Shown here: one piece after another, positions 33,385-42,083 of the stretch
Numbering within the stretch: the stretch's first letter is position 1
Layout of the letters: the number at the start of each line of letters is the position of its first letter
Assembly: GCF_042654585.1 (NCBI RefSeq)
Contig: NZ_JBHSGR010000004.1
Coordinates: 124,001-188,000 of the forward strand
DNA length: 64,000 nt
Source of the DNA: Geodermatophilus arenarius
GTDB lineage: Bacteria; Actinomycetota; Actinomycetes; Mycobacteriales; Geodermatophilaceae
Reading direction: 5' to 3'
The notes under the pieces: model-generated
Told to the model about the DNA's origin: nothing
The model's database searches: none
Seen by the model: the letters and a program-made list of their open reading frames with translations, nothing else
Program-made: the position numbers and the translations under genes

Positions 33385-34374
33385 GTGAGCCCCGACTTCC
33401 CCGTGCGCTGCCACGTCGTCACCGGGAAGGGCGGGACCGGCAAGACCACCGTCGCCGCCGCCCTGGCCCTGGCCCTGGCGTCGGAGGGCCGCACCGTCCT
33501 GCTCGTGGAGTGCGAGGGCCGCCAGGGCATCGCCCAGCTCTTCGACACCCCGCCGCTGCCCTACGAGGAGCGCCGGGTCGCGGTCACCCGCCACGGCGGG
33601 GAGGTGCGGGCGCTCGCGATCGACGTCGAGGAGGCCCTGCTCGAGTACCTCGAGATGTTCTACAACCTCCGCCGCGCCGGCCGGGCGCTGCGCAAGATGG
33701 GCGCCGTCGACTTCGCGACGACGATCGCCCCGGGCCTGCGCGACGTCCTGATCACCGGGAAGATCAAGGAGGCGGTGACCCGGCGCAGGGACGGCCGGCG
33801 GGTCTACGACGCGGTCGTCGTCGACGCCCCGCCGACCGGGCGGATCACCAAGTTCCTCAACGTCACCAGCGAGATGGCGGGCCTGGCGCGCTCCGGCCCG
33901 ATCAAGACGCAGAGCGACGGCGTCATGGCGGTGCTGCGCTCCCCGCAGACGGCGGTGCACCTGGTGACCCTGCTCGAGGACATGCCGGTGCAGGAGACCG
34001 CCGACGCCATCGCCGAGCTGACCGAGGCCAAGCTGCCCGTCGGCTCCGTGATCGTGAACATGGCCACCGAGCCGGTGCTGCCCGAGCCGGCGCTGGTGCG
34101 GGCCGCCGAGGGCGCGGTCACCGGCGCCGACCTCGTGCCCGGGCTGACCGCCGCGGGCCTGCCCGCCGACCCCGCGCTGGCCGACGCGCTGGCCGCGGAG
34201 GCGGTCGAGCACGCGCAGCGGTGGGCGGCGCAGGACGCGCTGCGCGCCCGGGTCGAGTCCTTCGACCGGCCGACGGTGGAGCTGCCGCTGCTGCCCGGGC
34301 CGATGGACCTCGGCTGCCTGTTCGAGCTGGCCGACCGGCTCGAGGAGCACCTCGGCACGGAGGTGGCGGCGTGA
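33385..34374 (+). CDS. ArsA/Get3-like ATPase, first subunit (BagA-type)
   Basis: 329 residues. Deviant Walker A TGKGGTGKTTVAAALALALA near residue 12, VVVDAPPTGRITKFLNVTSE as switch region, then VIVNMATEP. The fold is that of anion/tail-anchored-protein ATPases. M. tuberculosis Rv3679 is the counterpart and forms a heteromer with Rv3680. Anion resistance or membrane-protein targeting are the proposed roles. GTG 33385 has TAGGCT at 33372-33377, seven bases upstream (leaderless). Overlaps the partner gene by four bases. Confidence 0.88.
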   Translation: MSPDFPVRCHVVTGKGGTGKTTVAAALALALASEGRTVLLVECEGRQGIAQLFDTPPLPYEERRVAVTRHGGEVRALAIDVEEALLEYLEMFYNLRRAGRALRKMGAVDFATTIAPGLRDVLITGKIKEAVTRRRDGRRVYDAVVVDAPPTGRITKFLNVTSEMAGLARSGPIKTQSDGVMAVLRSPQTAVHLVTLLEDMPVQETADAIAELTEAKLPVGSVIVNMATEPVLPEPALVRAAEGAVTGADLVPGLTAAGLPADPALADALAAEAVEHAQRWAAQDALRARVESFDRPTVELPLLPGPMDLGCLFELADRLEEHLGTEVAA

Positions 34375-35603
34375 GCGCGGCCCGCGCCGCCGCGTCGCCG
34401 GCGACCGACCGGCACGCGCCGCCGATGGACCTCGCCTCGCTGATCGAGGACCGCGACACCCGGATCGTCGTCTGCTGCGGCTCGGGCGGGGTCGGCAAGA
34501 CGACCACGTCGGCCGCGCTCGCCCTGGCCGCCGCGGAGGCCGGCCGCCGCGTCGTCGTCCTGACCATCGACCCGGCCCGCAGGCTGGCGCAGTCGCTGGG
34601 TCTCGTGGAGCTGGACAACGAGCCGCGGCGGGTCGACGTCCCGGGGGCCGCGGGCGAGCTCCACGCGATGATGCTGGACATGAAGCGGACGTTCGACGAC
34701 ATCGTGTCCGCGCACTCGACGCCCGAGCGGGCCGAGCAGATCCTGGCCAACCCCTTCTACCAGACCCTGTCCTCGTCGTTCTCCGGGACGCAGGAGTACA
34801 TGGCGATGGAGAAGCTGGGCCAGCTGCGGGCGGCCGACACCTGGGACCTGATCGTCGTCGACACCCCGCCGTCCCGGTCGGCGCTGGACTTCCTCGACGC
34901 GCCCAACAAGATGAGCCGGTTCCTCGACGGCACGATGATCCGGCTGCTCACCGCGCCGGCCCGCGCCGGGGGCCGGGCCGGGCTGCGCGTCGCCAGCGCC
35001 GGGCTGGTGTTCTTCACCCGGATCATCAGCAAGGTCCTCGGCGGCCAGCTGCTGCGCGACATCTCCGCGTTCGTCACCGCGCTGGACACGATGTTCGGCG
35101 GCTTCCGCGAGCGGGCCACCGCCACCTACGAGCTGCTGCGCCGCCCGGGCACCTGGTTCGTCGTCGTCGCGACGCCGGAGCCGGACGCGCTGCGGGAGGC
35201 CTCCTACTTCGTCGACCGGCTCTCGGCCGAGGGGATGCCGCTGGCCGGGCTGGTGCTCAACCGCACCCACCCGCCGGCGAGCACGCGGCTGTCGGCCACC
35301 CGCGCCGAGGCGGCCGCCGAGGCCGCCGCGGAGAACGGGGACGGCGACCCGGCCGCGGCGCTGGCCGCCGGCGCCCTGCGGGTGCACGCCGAGCGGATGA
35401 CCGTGGCCGCCCGCGAGCAGCGGCTGGCCGACCGGTTCACCAGCGCCCACCCGGAGGTGGCGATGCGGGCGGTCCCGGCGGCCGCCGGCGACGTCCACGA
35501 CCTCGACGGGCTGCGCACCATGGCCGAGGCGCTGACCGGTCCCGACGACGACACGCCGACGGGCGTGCCGCGCACCCGCGTGCTGCCCGCGCGCCGCGCC
35601 TGA
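34371..35603 (+). CDS. ArsA/Get3-like ATPase, second subunit (BagB-type)
   Basis: 410 residues. Walker A CCGSGGVGKTTTSAALALAA near residue 40, switch I VLTIDPARRLAQSLGL, then LIVVDTPPSRSALDFLDAPN and a membrane-seeking stretch AGLVFFTRIISKVLGGQLL that could form a hydrophobic groove. Counterpart of Rv3680. GTG 34371 overlaps the first subunit's stop. whiB4, which follows in mycobacteria, is absent: only 40 bases separate this gene from the PBP gene. Confidence 0.88.
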   Translation: MSAARAAASPATDRHAPPMDLASLIEDRDTRIVVCCGSGGVGKTTTSAALALAAAEAGRRVVVLTIDPARRLAQSLGLVELDNEPRRVDVPGAAGELHAMMLDMKRTFDDIVSAHSTPERAEQILANPFYQTLSSSFSGTQEYMAMEKLGQLRAADTWDLIVVDTPPSRSALDFLDAPNKMSRFLDGTMIRLLTAPARAGGRAGLRVASAGLVFFTRIISKVLGGQLLRDISAFVTALDTMFGGFRERATATYELLRRPGTWFVVVATPEPDALREASYFVDRLSAEGMPLAGLVLNRTHPPASTRLSATRAEAAAEAAAENGDGDPAAALAAGALRVHAERMTVAAREQRLADRFTSAHPEVAMRAVPAAAGDVHDLDGLRTMAEALTGPDDDTPTGVPRTRVLPARRA

Positions 35604-35643
35604 TCACCCGTCCGGGCCACCCCGGCCCCGTACATTGGCAGCG

Positions 35644-37863
35644 ATGTCTGCTGCCTCCCGCGCCCGAGTCCTGGGCAAGCTCGTCGCGATGATCGTCGTG
35701 GCCGGCGCGCTCGTCGCCGGCCTGCTCTTCCCGCTGGTCGGCGGGAGCGGGCTGGTGGCACGCAACTCCGCGTCGCTGCTCGACGCGCTGCCGGTGGAGC
35801 TCACCGACGCCACGCCCGCGGGCAACTCCCGCGTGCTCGCCGCCGACGGCTCGCTGATCACCAACTTCTACGCCCACAACCGCACGGTGGTGGCGTCCGA
35901 CCAGATCGCCGACGTGATGAAGCAGGCGCTGGTCGACATCGAGGACTCGCGCTTCTACGACCACAACGGCCTGGACGTGCAGGGCACGCTGCGCGCCGCG
36001 GTGACCAACGTGGCCGCGGGCTCGGTGCAGGAGGGCGGCTCGACGATCACCCAGCAGCTGGTCAAGCAGACCCTGCTGGAGACCGCCGACAGCGCCGAGG
36101 AGCGGCAGGAGGCCATCGAGCAGGACGGCGTCGAGGGCCTGTCCCGCAAGCTGCGCGAGGCCCGGCTGGCCCTGGCGCTGGAGGAGACCTACTCCAAGGA
36201 CGAGATCCTCACCCGCTACCTGAACATCGTGTACTTCGGGCAGGGCGCCTACGGCATCCAGGCCGCCGCCCAGAAGTACTTCAGCGTCAACGCCGCCGAC
36301 CTGACCCTCCCCCAGGCGGCGATGCTCGCCGGGCTGGTGCAGAGCCCGACCAACGACGACCCGATCACCCAGCCGGAGAACGGCCAGACCCGCCGCAACC
36401 AGGTGCTGCAGCGGATGTTCGACCTCGGCCACCTCGACGGGACGACCGAGGAGCAGCTCGCCGCGCTCATGGCCGAGCCGGTGCAGGTGGCGCCGGGCAT
36501 CAGCCCGCCCAACGGCTGCATCGACGCCGCGATCGGCGGGTTCTTCTGCGCCTTCATGCAGCAGTACCTGACCCAGGTCCTCGGCATCAGCCAGGAGCAG
36601 CTGGACAACGGTGGCCTGACCATCCAGACGACGCTGAACCCGCAGCTGCAGACCCTCGGCGACCAGGCGGTCCTCAACACCCTGCCGATGGGCGACCAGC
36701 TCGCCGGCATGTTCACCGCCGTGCAGCCGGGCACCGGCGCGGTCCTGGCGATGAGCGTCAACCGGCAGTACGGCTGCGCGGAGCCGCAGTGCGAGTCCGT
36801 CGTCCTGCACACGGCGGCCAGCAAGGGCTCCGGCTCGACCTACAAGGTGTTCACCGCCGCCGCGGCGCTGGAGGCCGGCATCCCGGCCAGCACCGTGATC
36901 AGCACGCCGGGCAACCAGTACACCTCACGGGTCTTCCGCGGCCCCTCCTGCGGCGGCGACCGGTCCCAGTCGACCGGCATGTACTGCGTGGAGAACGCCG
37001 GCAACTACCCCGACACCCTCGACATGGTCGGCGCGCTGGTCCGCTCGTCGAACACCTACTTCCTCGCGCTGGAGGACCGGCTGGGCAGCGTCGAGGGCCC
37101 GGTGCGCATGGCCGAGCGGATGGGCATGAGCTTCGACCAGCCCACCCAGAACTCCGCCGACGAGATCATCGACGGCAACTTCGGCTCGTTCACGCTCGGC
37201 GCCGAGGCCACCAGCCCGCTGGACCTGGTCACCGCCTACTCCACGCTGGCCGCGCAGGGCACGCAGTGCGACCCGATCCCGGTGGTCCAGGTCTTCGACC
37301 GCGCCGGCCAGCCGCTCACCGGCGACGACGGCCAGCCCGTGGTCCGCGGCGACCAGTGCACGCCGAACGCGATCCCGGCGAACATCGCCAACACGCTGGC
37401 CAACATCCTGGTCGGCGACACCGCCAGCCCCGAGGGCACCGGCACCCGGGCCGCGATCCCGGGTCACGCGATCGCCGGCAAGACCGGTACCGCGCAGGGC
37501 CGGGACTCGGTGGCCTTCGTCGGCGTCATGCCCGAGTACGCGGCCAGCGTGATGGTGTTCAACCCCAAGGAGCAGCAGGACGTCGGCGGCTACGGCGGCA
37601 ACATGCCGGCCACCATCTGGCACGACGCCTTCGCGCCCTTCCTCGCCGACAAGCCCACCTCGGCGTTCCCGCCGGCCGACCCCGCGCTGATGCAGGGGCA
37701 GCCCGCGCCGGCGCCGAGCGCCCCCGCGCCCGACCAGGGGACGGCGACGCCCGACCAGGGCGACGCCGGCCGGGGCGACGCGGACGCCGGCCAGGGCGAC
37801 GCGGACGGCCGGCCCGGCAACGGCAACTGGGGCGGCGGCAACGGGGGCCGCGGCGGCAACTGA
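35644..37863 (+). CDS. Bifunctional penicillin-binding protein (PonA2-type)
   Basis: 739 residues. One membrane anchor (LVAMIVVAGALVAGLLFPLVG), a GT51 glycosyltransferase with catalytic Glu in DIEDSRFYDHNGLD (about 100) and GGSTITQQLVKQ, and a transpeptidase with SxxK in GSGSTYKVF (about 397), SxN in RSSNTYF and KTGTAQ (about 613). It polymerises and crosslinks peptidoglycan. No PASTA domain is apparent; the tail is a disordered Pro/Ala/Asp/Gly stretch ending NWGGGNGGRGGN. ATG 35644 has TACATT at 35631-35636, seven bases before (leaderless); an alternative TTG at 35635 would overlap that box. Confidence 0.93.
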   Translation: MSAASRARVLGKLVAMIVVAGALVAGLLFPLVGGSGLVARNSASLLDALPVELTDATPAGNSRVLAADGSLITNFYAHNRTVVASDQIADVMKQALVDIEDSRFYDHNGLDVQGTLRAAVTNVAAGSVQEGGSTITQQLVKQTLLETADSAEERQEAIEQDGVEGLSRKLREARLALALEETYSKDEILTRYLNIVYFGQGAYGIQAAAQKYFSVNAADLTLPQAAMLAGLVQSPTNDDPITQPENGQTRRNQVLQRMFDLGHLDGTTEEQLAALMAEPVQVAPGISPPNGCIDAAIGGFFCAFMQQYLTQVLGISQEQLDNGGLTIQTTLNPQLQTLGDQAVLNTLPMGDQLAGMFTAVQPGTGAVLAMSVNRQYGCAEPQCESVVLHTAASKGSGSTYKVFTAAAALEAGIPASTVISTPGNQYTSRVFRGPSCGGDRSQSTGMYCVENAGNYPDTLDMVGALVRSSNTYFLALEDRLGSVEGPVRMAERMGMSFDQPTQNSADEIIDGNFGSFTLGAEATSPLDLVTAYSTLAAQGTQCDPIPVVQVFDRAGQPLTGDDGQPVVRGDQCTPNAIPANIANTLANILVGDTASPEGTGTRAAIPGHAIAGKTGTAQGRDSVAFVGVMPEYAASVMVFNPKEQQDVGGYGGNMPATIWHDAFAPFLADKPTSAFPPADPALMQGQPAPAPSAPAPDQGTATPDQGDAGRGDADAGQGDADGRPGNGNWGGGNGGRGGN

Positions 37864-37870
37864 GGCCCCA

Positions 37871-37910
37871 CCCGCGGCCGGCCCGCCCCCGGGGGCGGGC
37901 CGGCCGCGGG
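37871..37910. terminator. Bidirectional terminator, loopless 20-bp palindrome
   Basis: 37871-37890 and 37891-37910 are perfect reverse complements with no spacer, so a few central pairs must open to form a loop. It lies between convergent genes and touches the YqeY-family stop codon (37911-37913). It probably ends transcription from both sides. Confidence 0.8.
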
Positions 37911-38363
37911 TCAGCCGAGCTGGCGGCGGACCTCCGCGGCCACCCGGGCGCCCTCGGCCCGGCCGGCGACGGCCGCGTTGGCGGCGCCCATGACCCGGCC
38001 CATGTCCTTCATGCCGCTCGCGCCGGTGCGGGTGATCGCGTCGGCGACGATCGCGGCGAGGTCGGCGTCGTCGAGCTGGGCGGGCAGGTAGGCGGCCACC
38101 ACCTCGCCCTCCGCGCGCTCGCGGCCGGCCTGCTCGGCACGGCCGGCCCCGTCGAACGCCTCGGCCGCCTCGCGGCGCCGCTTGGCCTCGCGCCGCAGCA
38201 CCGCGAGCACCTCGTCGTCGGACAGCTCCCGGGCCTCCTTGCCCGCGACCTCCTCCGCGCTGACCGCCGCGAGCACCATCCGCAGCGTCGCGGTGCGCAG
38301 CTCGTCGCGGCTCTTCATGGCGGTGGTGAGGTCGGCGCGCAGCCGGTCCTTCAGGTCAGACAC
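37911..38363 (-). CDS. GatB/YqeY domain protein
   Basis: 150 residues. LKDRLRADLTTAMKSRDELRTATLRMVLAA begins the domain, DDEVLAVLRREAKRRREAAEAF follows, and YLPAQLDDADLAAIV with GMKDMGRVMGAANA closes it. The family resembles the tRNA-binding tail of GatB and may act in tRNA-dependent amidation or tRNA quality control. GTG 38363 has CAGGCT at 38370-38375 on the minus strand, six bases upstream (leaderless). Confidence 0.88.
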   Translation of the reverse strand: MSDLKDRLRADLTTAMKSRDELRTATLRMVLAAVSAEEVAGKEARELSDDEVLAVLRREAKRRREAAEAFDGAGRAEQAGRERAEGEVVAAYLPAQLDDADLAAIVADAITRTGASGMKDMGRVMGAANAAVAGRAEGARVAAEVRRQLG

Positions 38364-38432
38364 GCCCTCAGCCTGGCACGACGCCCTCCGTCCCGGCCGC
38401 CGGGGCCGATCACGGCCCGTAGGCTCGGGCCC

Positions 38433-39344
38433 GTGCGCTGGTACACCGCCCTGCCCACGGCCACCCTCGCCGCGGGCGCCTCCACGGTCGCCTACGCGTC
38501 GCTGTACGAGCGCAACCGCTGGACGCTGCGCCGCTTCGACGTCCCGGTGCTGGCCCCCGGCTCGGCGCCGCTGACCGTGCTGCACCTGTCGGACCTGCAC
38601 ATGACCGCCGGGCAGCGCTCCAAGCGCGACTGGGTGGCGGCGCTGGACGGCCTCGAGCCCGACCTCGTCGTCGACACCGGGGACAACCTGGCCGGGACCG
38701 ACGCCGTCCCGACGGTGCTGCAGGCGCTGGACCCGCTGCTGGACCGGCCCGGGGCCTTCGTCACCTCGTCCAACGACTACTTCGGGCCGCGGCCGAAGAA
38801 CCCGCTCAGCTACCTCACCCGTCCCGACAAGCGGGTGCACGGCACCGAGCTGCCCTGGCGCGACCTGCGCGACGGGCTGACCGGCCGCGGCTGGCTGGAC
38901 CTCACCAACGCCCGCGGGGAGCTGACCGTCGCCGGCCGGCGGATCGTGTTCGCCGGCTGCGACGACCCGCACATCCGGCGGGACGACTACGACGCCGTCG
39001 CCGGCCCGGCCGACCCGGCGGCGGACCTGCGCATCGGGGTCGTCCACTCCCCCGAGCCGCGGGTGCTCGACCGCTTCGCCGCCGACGGCTACGACCTGCT
39101 GCTGTGCGGCCACACCCACGGCGGGCAGCTGCGGGTGCCGTTCTACGGCGCGCTGGTCACCAACTGCGGCATCGACCGGGACCGGGTCCGCTGGCTGCAC
39201 CGCTGGGCCGAGCCCGCGCCGGGGCGGCCGAACGGCACCTGGCTGCACGTCTCGGCGGGCCTGGGCACCAGCCCCTACGCGCCCGCCCGGTTCGCCTGCC
39301 CGCCCGAGGCGACCCTGCTCACGCTGACGGCGCGGCCGGCCTGA
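38433..39344 (+). CDS. Metallophosphoesterase
   Basis: 303 residues. An N-terminal membrane-like segment (ALPTATLAAGASTVAYASLY) is followed by a calcineurin-like fold: LHLSDLHMTAGQ (DxH), DTGDNLAG (GDx2), SSNDYFG (GNH variant), IGVVHSPEP and LCGHTHGGQLRVP. YkuE-like enzymes act on lipid or nucleotide phosphoesters; here the substrate is unknown. GTG 38433 has TAGGCT at 38420-38425, seven bases upstream (leaderless). Counterpart of Rv3683 at the end of the conserved block. Confidence 0.88.
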   Translation: MRWYTALPTATLAAGASTVAYASLYERNRWTLRRFDVPVLAPGSAPLTVLHLSDLHMTAGQRSKRDWVAALDGLEPDLVVDTGDNLAGTDAVPTVLQALDPLLDRPGAFVTSSNDYFGPRPKNPLSYLTRPDKRVHGTELPWRDLRDGLTGRGWLDLTNARGELTVAGRRIVFAGCDDPHIRRDDYDAVAGPADPAADLRIGVVHSPEPRVLDRFAADGYDLLLCGHTHGGQLRVPFYGALVTNCGIDRDRVRWLHRWAEPAPGRPNGTWLHVSAGLGTSPYAPARFACPPEATLLTLTARPA

Positions 39345-39403
39345 GGAGGGACCCCCTGCCCCCCGCCACCGGCAGGCTCGGGGCGGGACCCTGCAGGGGG
39401 GCC
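39345..39403 (+). terminator. Stop-adjacent hairpin element, copy B
   Basis: It begins immediately after the metallophosphoesterase TGA. Outer arms CCCCCTGC (39352-39359) and GCAGGGGG (39393-39400) pair perfectly with a sequence different from copies C and D. The core CCGCC...GGCGG is kept. Confidence 0.65.
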
Positions 39404-39435
39404 ACGGGAACGGGACGGTACAGTGGTCGAGGCAC

Positions 39436-39509
39436 CGGGGTGTGGCGCAGCTTGGTAGCGCGCGTCGTTCGGGACGACGAGGCCGCAGGTTCAAATCCTG
39501 TCACCCCGA
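39436..39509 (+). tRNA. tRNA-Pro (CGG)
   Basis: A 74-nt cloverleaf. Acceptor stem CGGGGTG pairs with CACCCCG, D arm GCGCAGCTTGGTAGCGC, anticodon stem CGTCG/CGACG around TTCGGGA (anticodon CGG, reads CCG), and T arm with GTTCAAATC. The discriminator is A, and CCA is not encoded (ACT follows). A 15-bp terminator hairpin lies five bases downstream. Confidence 0.95.
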
Positions 39510-39514
39510 CTCCA

Positions 39515-39548
39515 GTCGAGGGGGCCGCCGGGAGGCGGCCCCCTCGAC
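39515..39548 (+). terminator. Intrinsic terminator after tRNA-Pro
   Basis: A 15-bp perfect stem, GTCGAGGGGGCCGCC with its complement, around a GGGA loop directly behind the tRNA. A promoter for the next gene may follow (TTGAGT about 39569), 54 bases before its ATG. Confidence 0.8.
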
Positions 39549-39602
39549 CGTTCCGGGGCCGTTCCGGTTGAGTCCGGTCCGCAGCGGGCACCGTCGGACC
39601 CG

Positions 39603-40946
39603 ATGACCGAGTGGCTGCTCCTCCTCGCCGCCGTGGTGCTCACGGCACTCACCGGCTTCTTCGTCGCGGCCGAGTTCTCCCTCACGACGGTCGACCGCGG
39701 CCGCGTCGAGGAGGCCGCCCGCGCCGGCGACTCCCGGGCCGGCGGCGTGGCGACCGCGCTGCGGACCCTGTCGACCCAGCTGTCGGCCGCCCAGCTCGGC
39801 ATCACGCTGACGACGCTCGTCGTCGGCTACCTGGCCCAGCCCGCGATCGGCCAGCTGCTGCACGGCCCGCTCGAGGCGCTCGGCCTGTCCCAGGCGGCGG
39901 CCACGGGCGTCTCCTACGGCCTGGCGCTGGCCCTGGCGACGACGCTGCAGATGCTGCTCGGCGAGCTCGGGCCGAAGAACCTGGCCATCGCCGACCCGCT
40001 GGGCATCGCGAAGGTCGTGGCGCCGGGGATGCGGGCGTTCACCGCGGTCGCGGGCGTCGTCGTCAACTCGCTGCAGCGGCTGGCCAACGCGATCGTGCGC
40101 CGGCTGGGCTTCGAGCCCCGCGAGGAGCTGGACTCCGCCCGCGGCGCCGAGGAGCTGGCCGCGGTGGCCCGCCGGTCGGCGGCCGAGGGCGACCTCTCCC
40201 CCGTGGCCGCCCGCCTGCTCGAGCGCTCGCTGGGCCTGCGCGCCAAGTACGCCACCGACGTCATGACGCCGCGGACCCGGCTGTGGACGCTGCGCGCCAG
40301 CGCCACCGCCGCCGACGTCATCACCGCGGCCACCGAGTCGGGCAACTCGCGCTTCCCGGTCTACGGCTCCGACCTCGACGAGGTCACCGGGGTGGTGCAC
40401 GTCAAGCGCGCGGTCGCCGTCCCGGAGGCCGAGCGGGGCCGCCGCACCGCCGGCGAGCTGGCCGACCCGGTGCTCGCCGTCCCCTCGTCCCTGCGGCTGG
40501 AGCGGCTGCTGGACCTGCTGCGCGAGCAGGGCCTGCAGATCGCGCTGGTGGTCGACGAGTGGGGTGCCACGCACGGCGTGGTGACGCTGGAGGACATCGT
40601 GGAGGAGCTGGTCGGGGAGATCACCGACGAGACCGACCGGCCGCTGCGCACCATGCGCCGGGTCGACGACGTGCGGTGGGTGCTGTCCGGGCTGCTGCGC
40701 CCCGACGAGGTGCTCGACCGCACCGGCATCGCGGTGCCCGAGGGGCGGTACGAGACGCTGGCCGGGTTCCTCGCCGAGCGGCTGCAGCGGCTGCCCGAGG
40801 TCGGCGACTGCGTCGAGTTCGACGGCGCGCGGCTGACCGTGCAGAGCCTCGACGGCCGCCGGGTCGCGCGGATCCTGGCCGAGCGGACGGTGGTGCTGCC
40901 CCCGGGCGCCACGGCCTCGCGGGTGCGGCAGGAGGCGGCGGCGTGA
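39603..40946 (+). CDS. CNNM/CorC-type hemolysin-family protein, full length
   Basis: 447 residues. CNNM membrane domain in the first 190 residues (LTALTGFFVAAEFSLTTVDRGR, AQLGITLTTLVVGYLAQPA, LLGELGPKNLAIADP), then a CBS pair (TDVMTPRTRLWTLRAS ... LVVDEWGATHGVVTLEDIVEELVGEITDE), and a CorC/HlyC domain at the C-terminus (GRYETLAGFLAERLQRLPEVGD). CNNM proteins transport or sense Mg2+ and possibly other divalent cations. First of two tandem paralogues; overlaps the second by four bases. Confidence 0.9.
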   Translation: MTEWLLLLAAVVLTALTGFFVAAEFSLTTVDRGRVEEAARAGDSRAGGVATALRTLSTQLSAAQLGITLTTLVVGYLAQPAIGQLLHGPLEALGLSQAAATGVSYGLALALATTLQMLLGELGPKNLAIADPLGIAKVVAPGMRAFTAVAGVVVNSLQRLANAIVRRLGFEPREELDSARGAEELAAVARRSAAEGDLSPVAARLLERSLGLRAKYATDVMTPRTRLWTLRASATAADVITAATESGNSRFPVYGSDLDEVTGVVHVKRAVAVPEAERGRRTAGELADPVLAVPSSLRLERLLDLLREQGLQIALVVDEWGATHGVVTLEDIVEELVGEITDETDRPLRTMRRVDDVRWVLSGLLRPDEVLDRTGIAVPEGRYETLAGFLAERLQRLPEVGDCVEFDGARLTVQSLDGRRVARILAERTVVLPPGATASRVRQEAAA

Positions 40947-42079
40947 GCGACGTCGTCAGCCTGCTGGTCCTGGTCGGCCTGCTGCTGGGCAACGCGTTCT
41001 TCGTGGCCGCCGAGTTCGCGCTGGTGTCCGCGCGGGTCGACCAGATCGAGCCGCGCGTCGCGGAGGGCTCCGCGCGGGCGGCCAGGACGCTCGCCGCGAT
41101 GCGCAACGTGTCGCAGAACATGGCGGGCGCCCAGCTGGGCATCACGCTGTGCTCGCTGGGCCTGGGCGCCGTCGGCGAGCCCGCCGTCGCCCACCTCATC
41201 GAGGCGCCGCTGCACGCGCTCCACGTGCCGGACGCGCTGCTGCACCCGATCGCGCTGGTCATCGCGCTGGCGCTGGTGACCGTGCTGCACATGGTGCTCG
41301 GCGAGATGGTGCCCAAGAACATCACGATCGCCGGGCCGGACCGCGCGGCGATCGCGCTCGGCCCGCCGCTGGCCACCTTCACCCGGCTGCTCAAGCCGGT
41401 CATCTGGTTCTTCAACACCACGGCCAACGGCTTCGTGCGGCTGTTCGGCGTCACGCCCACCGACGAGGTGGCGGCCAGCTTCGACGAGGCCGAGATCCGC
41501 TCGATGATCACCCAGTCGCGGCGCGAGGGGCTGCTGGGCACCGAGGTCAGCGCACTGGCGGCCGGCGCGCTCACCTTCGAGCAGCACACCGTCGAGGACG
41601 TGCTGCTGCCGATGGACACCGTCGTCACGGTGCCGCGCTCCACCACGCCGCGGCAGCTGGAGGCCGTCGTCGCCGAGCACGGTTTCAGCCGCTACCCGGT
41701 GCAGGGCGGGGACGGCTCACTGGTCGGCTTCGTGCACGTCAAGGACGTGCTGGGCATCGACGCCGCCGGGCGCGACCGGCCGATCCCCGACGAGCACGTC
41801 AACCGGCTGGTGCCGATCGCGCCCGGCACCGGGCTGCCCGAGGTGCTGTCGGAGATGCGCGCGCAGGGCGCCCACCTCGGCGGCGTGGTGGACGCCGGCG
41901 GCGGGGAGCGGCGCACCGTGGGCCTGGTGGCACTGGAGGACGTGCTGGAGCTGCTGATCGGCGACGTCCGCGACGCCGCCGCCGAGGCCGCGGCCGAGCA
42001 GGCGCGGGTGATGGCCGGGCGGGCCGGCCGCGGCTCCCGGGGCGGGCAGCCGGCCGGTGCGGGCGCCGGGGGAAGATGA
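40943..42079 (+). CDS. CNNM/CBS-domain protein, short paralogue
   Basis: 378 residues. CNNM membrane domain (LLLGNAFFVAAEFALVSARVDQIE, AQLGITLCSLGLGAVGEPA, VLGEMVPKNITIAGP) plus a CBS pair (EDVLLPMDTVVTVPRS ... VALEDVLELLIGDVRD). The CorC/HlyC domain of its partner is missing; an Ala/Gly/Arg tail replaces it. GTG 40943 overlaps the previous stop. The two may form a heteromeric transporter. Confidence 0.88.
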   Translation: MSDVVSLLVLVGLLLGNAFFVAAEFALVSARVDQIEPRVAEGSARAARTLAAMRNVSQNMAGAQLGITLCSLGLGAVGEPAVAHLIEAPLHALHVPDALLHPIALVIALALVTVLHMVLGEMVPKNITIAGPDRAAIALGPPLATFTRLLKPVIWFFNTTANGFVRLFGVTPTDEVAASFDEAEIRSMITQSRREGLLGTEVSALAAGALTFEQHTVEDVLLPMDTVVTVPRSTTPRQLEAVVAEHGFSRYPVQGGDGSLVGFVHVKDVLGIDAAGRDRPIPDEHVNRLVPIAPGTGLPEVLSEMRAQGAHLGGVVDAGGGERRTVGLVALEDVLELLIGDVRDAAAEAAAEQARVMAGRAGRGSRGGQPAGAGAGGR

Positions 42080-42083
42080 GCGG

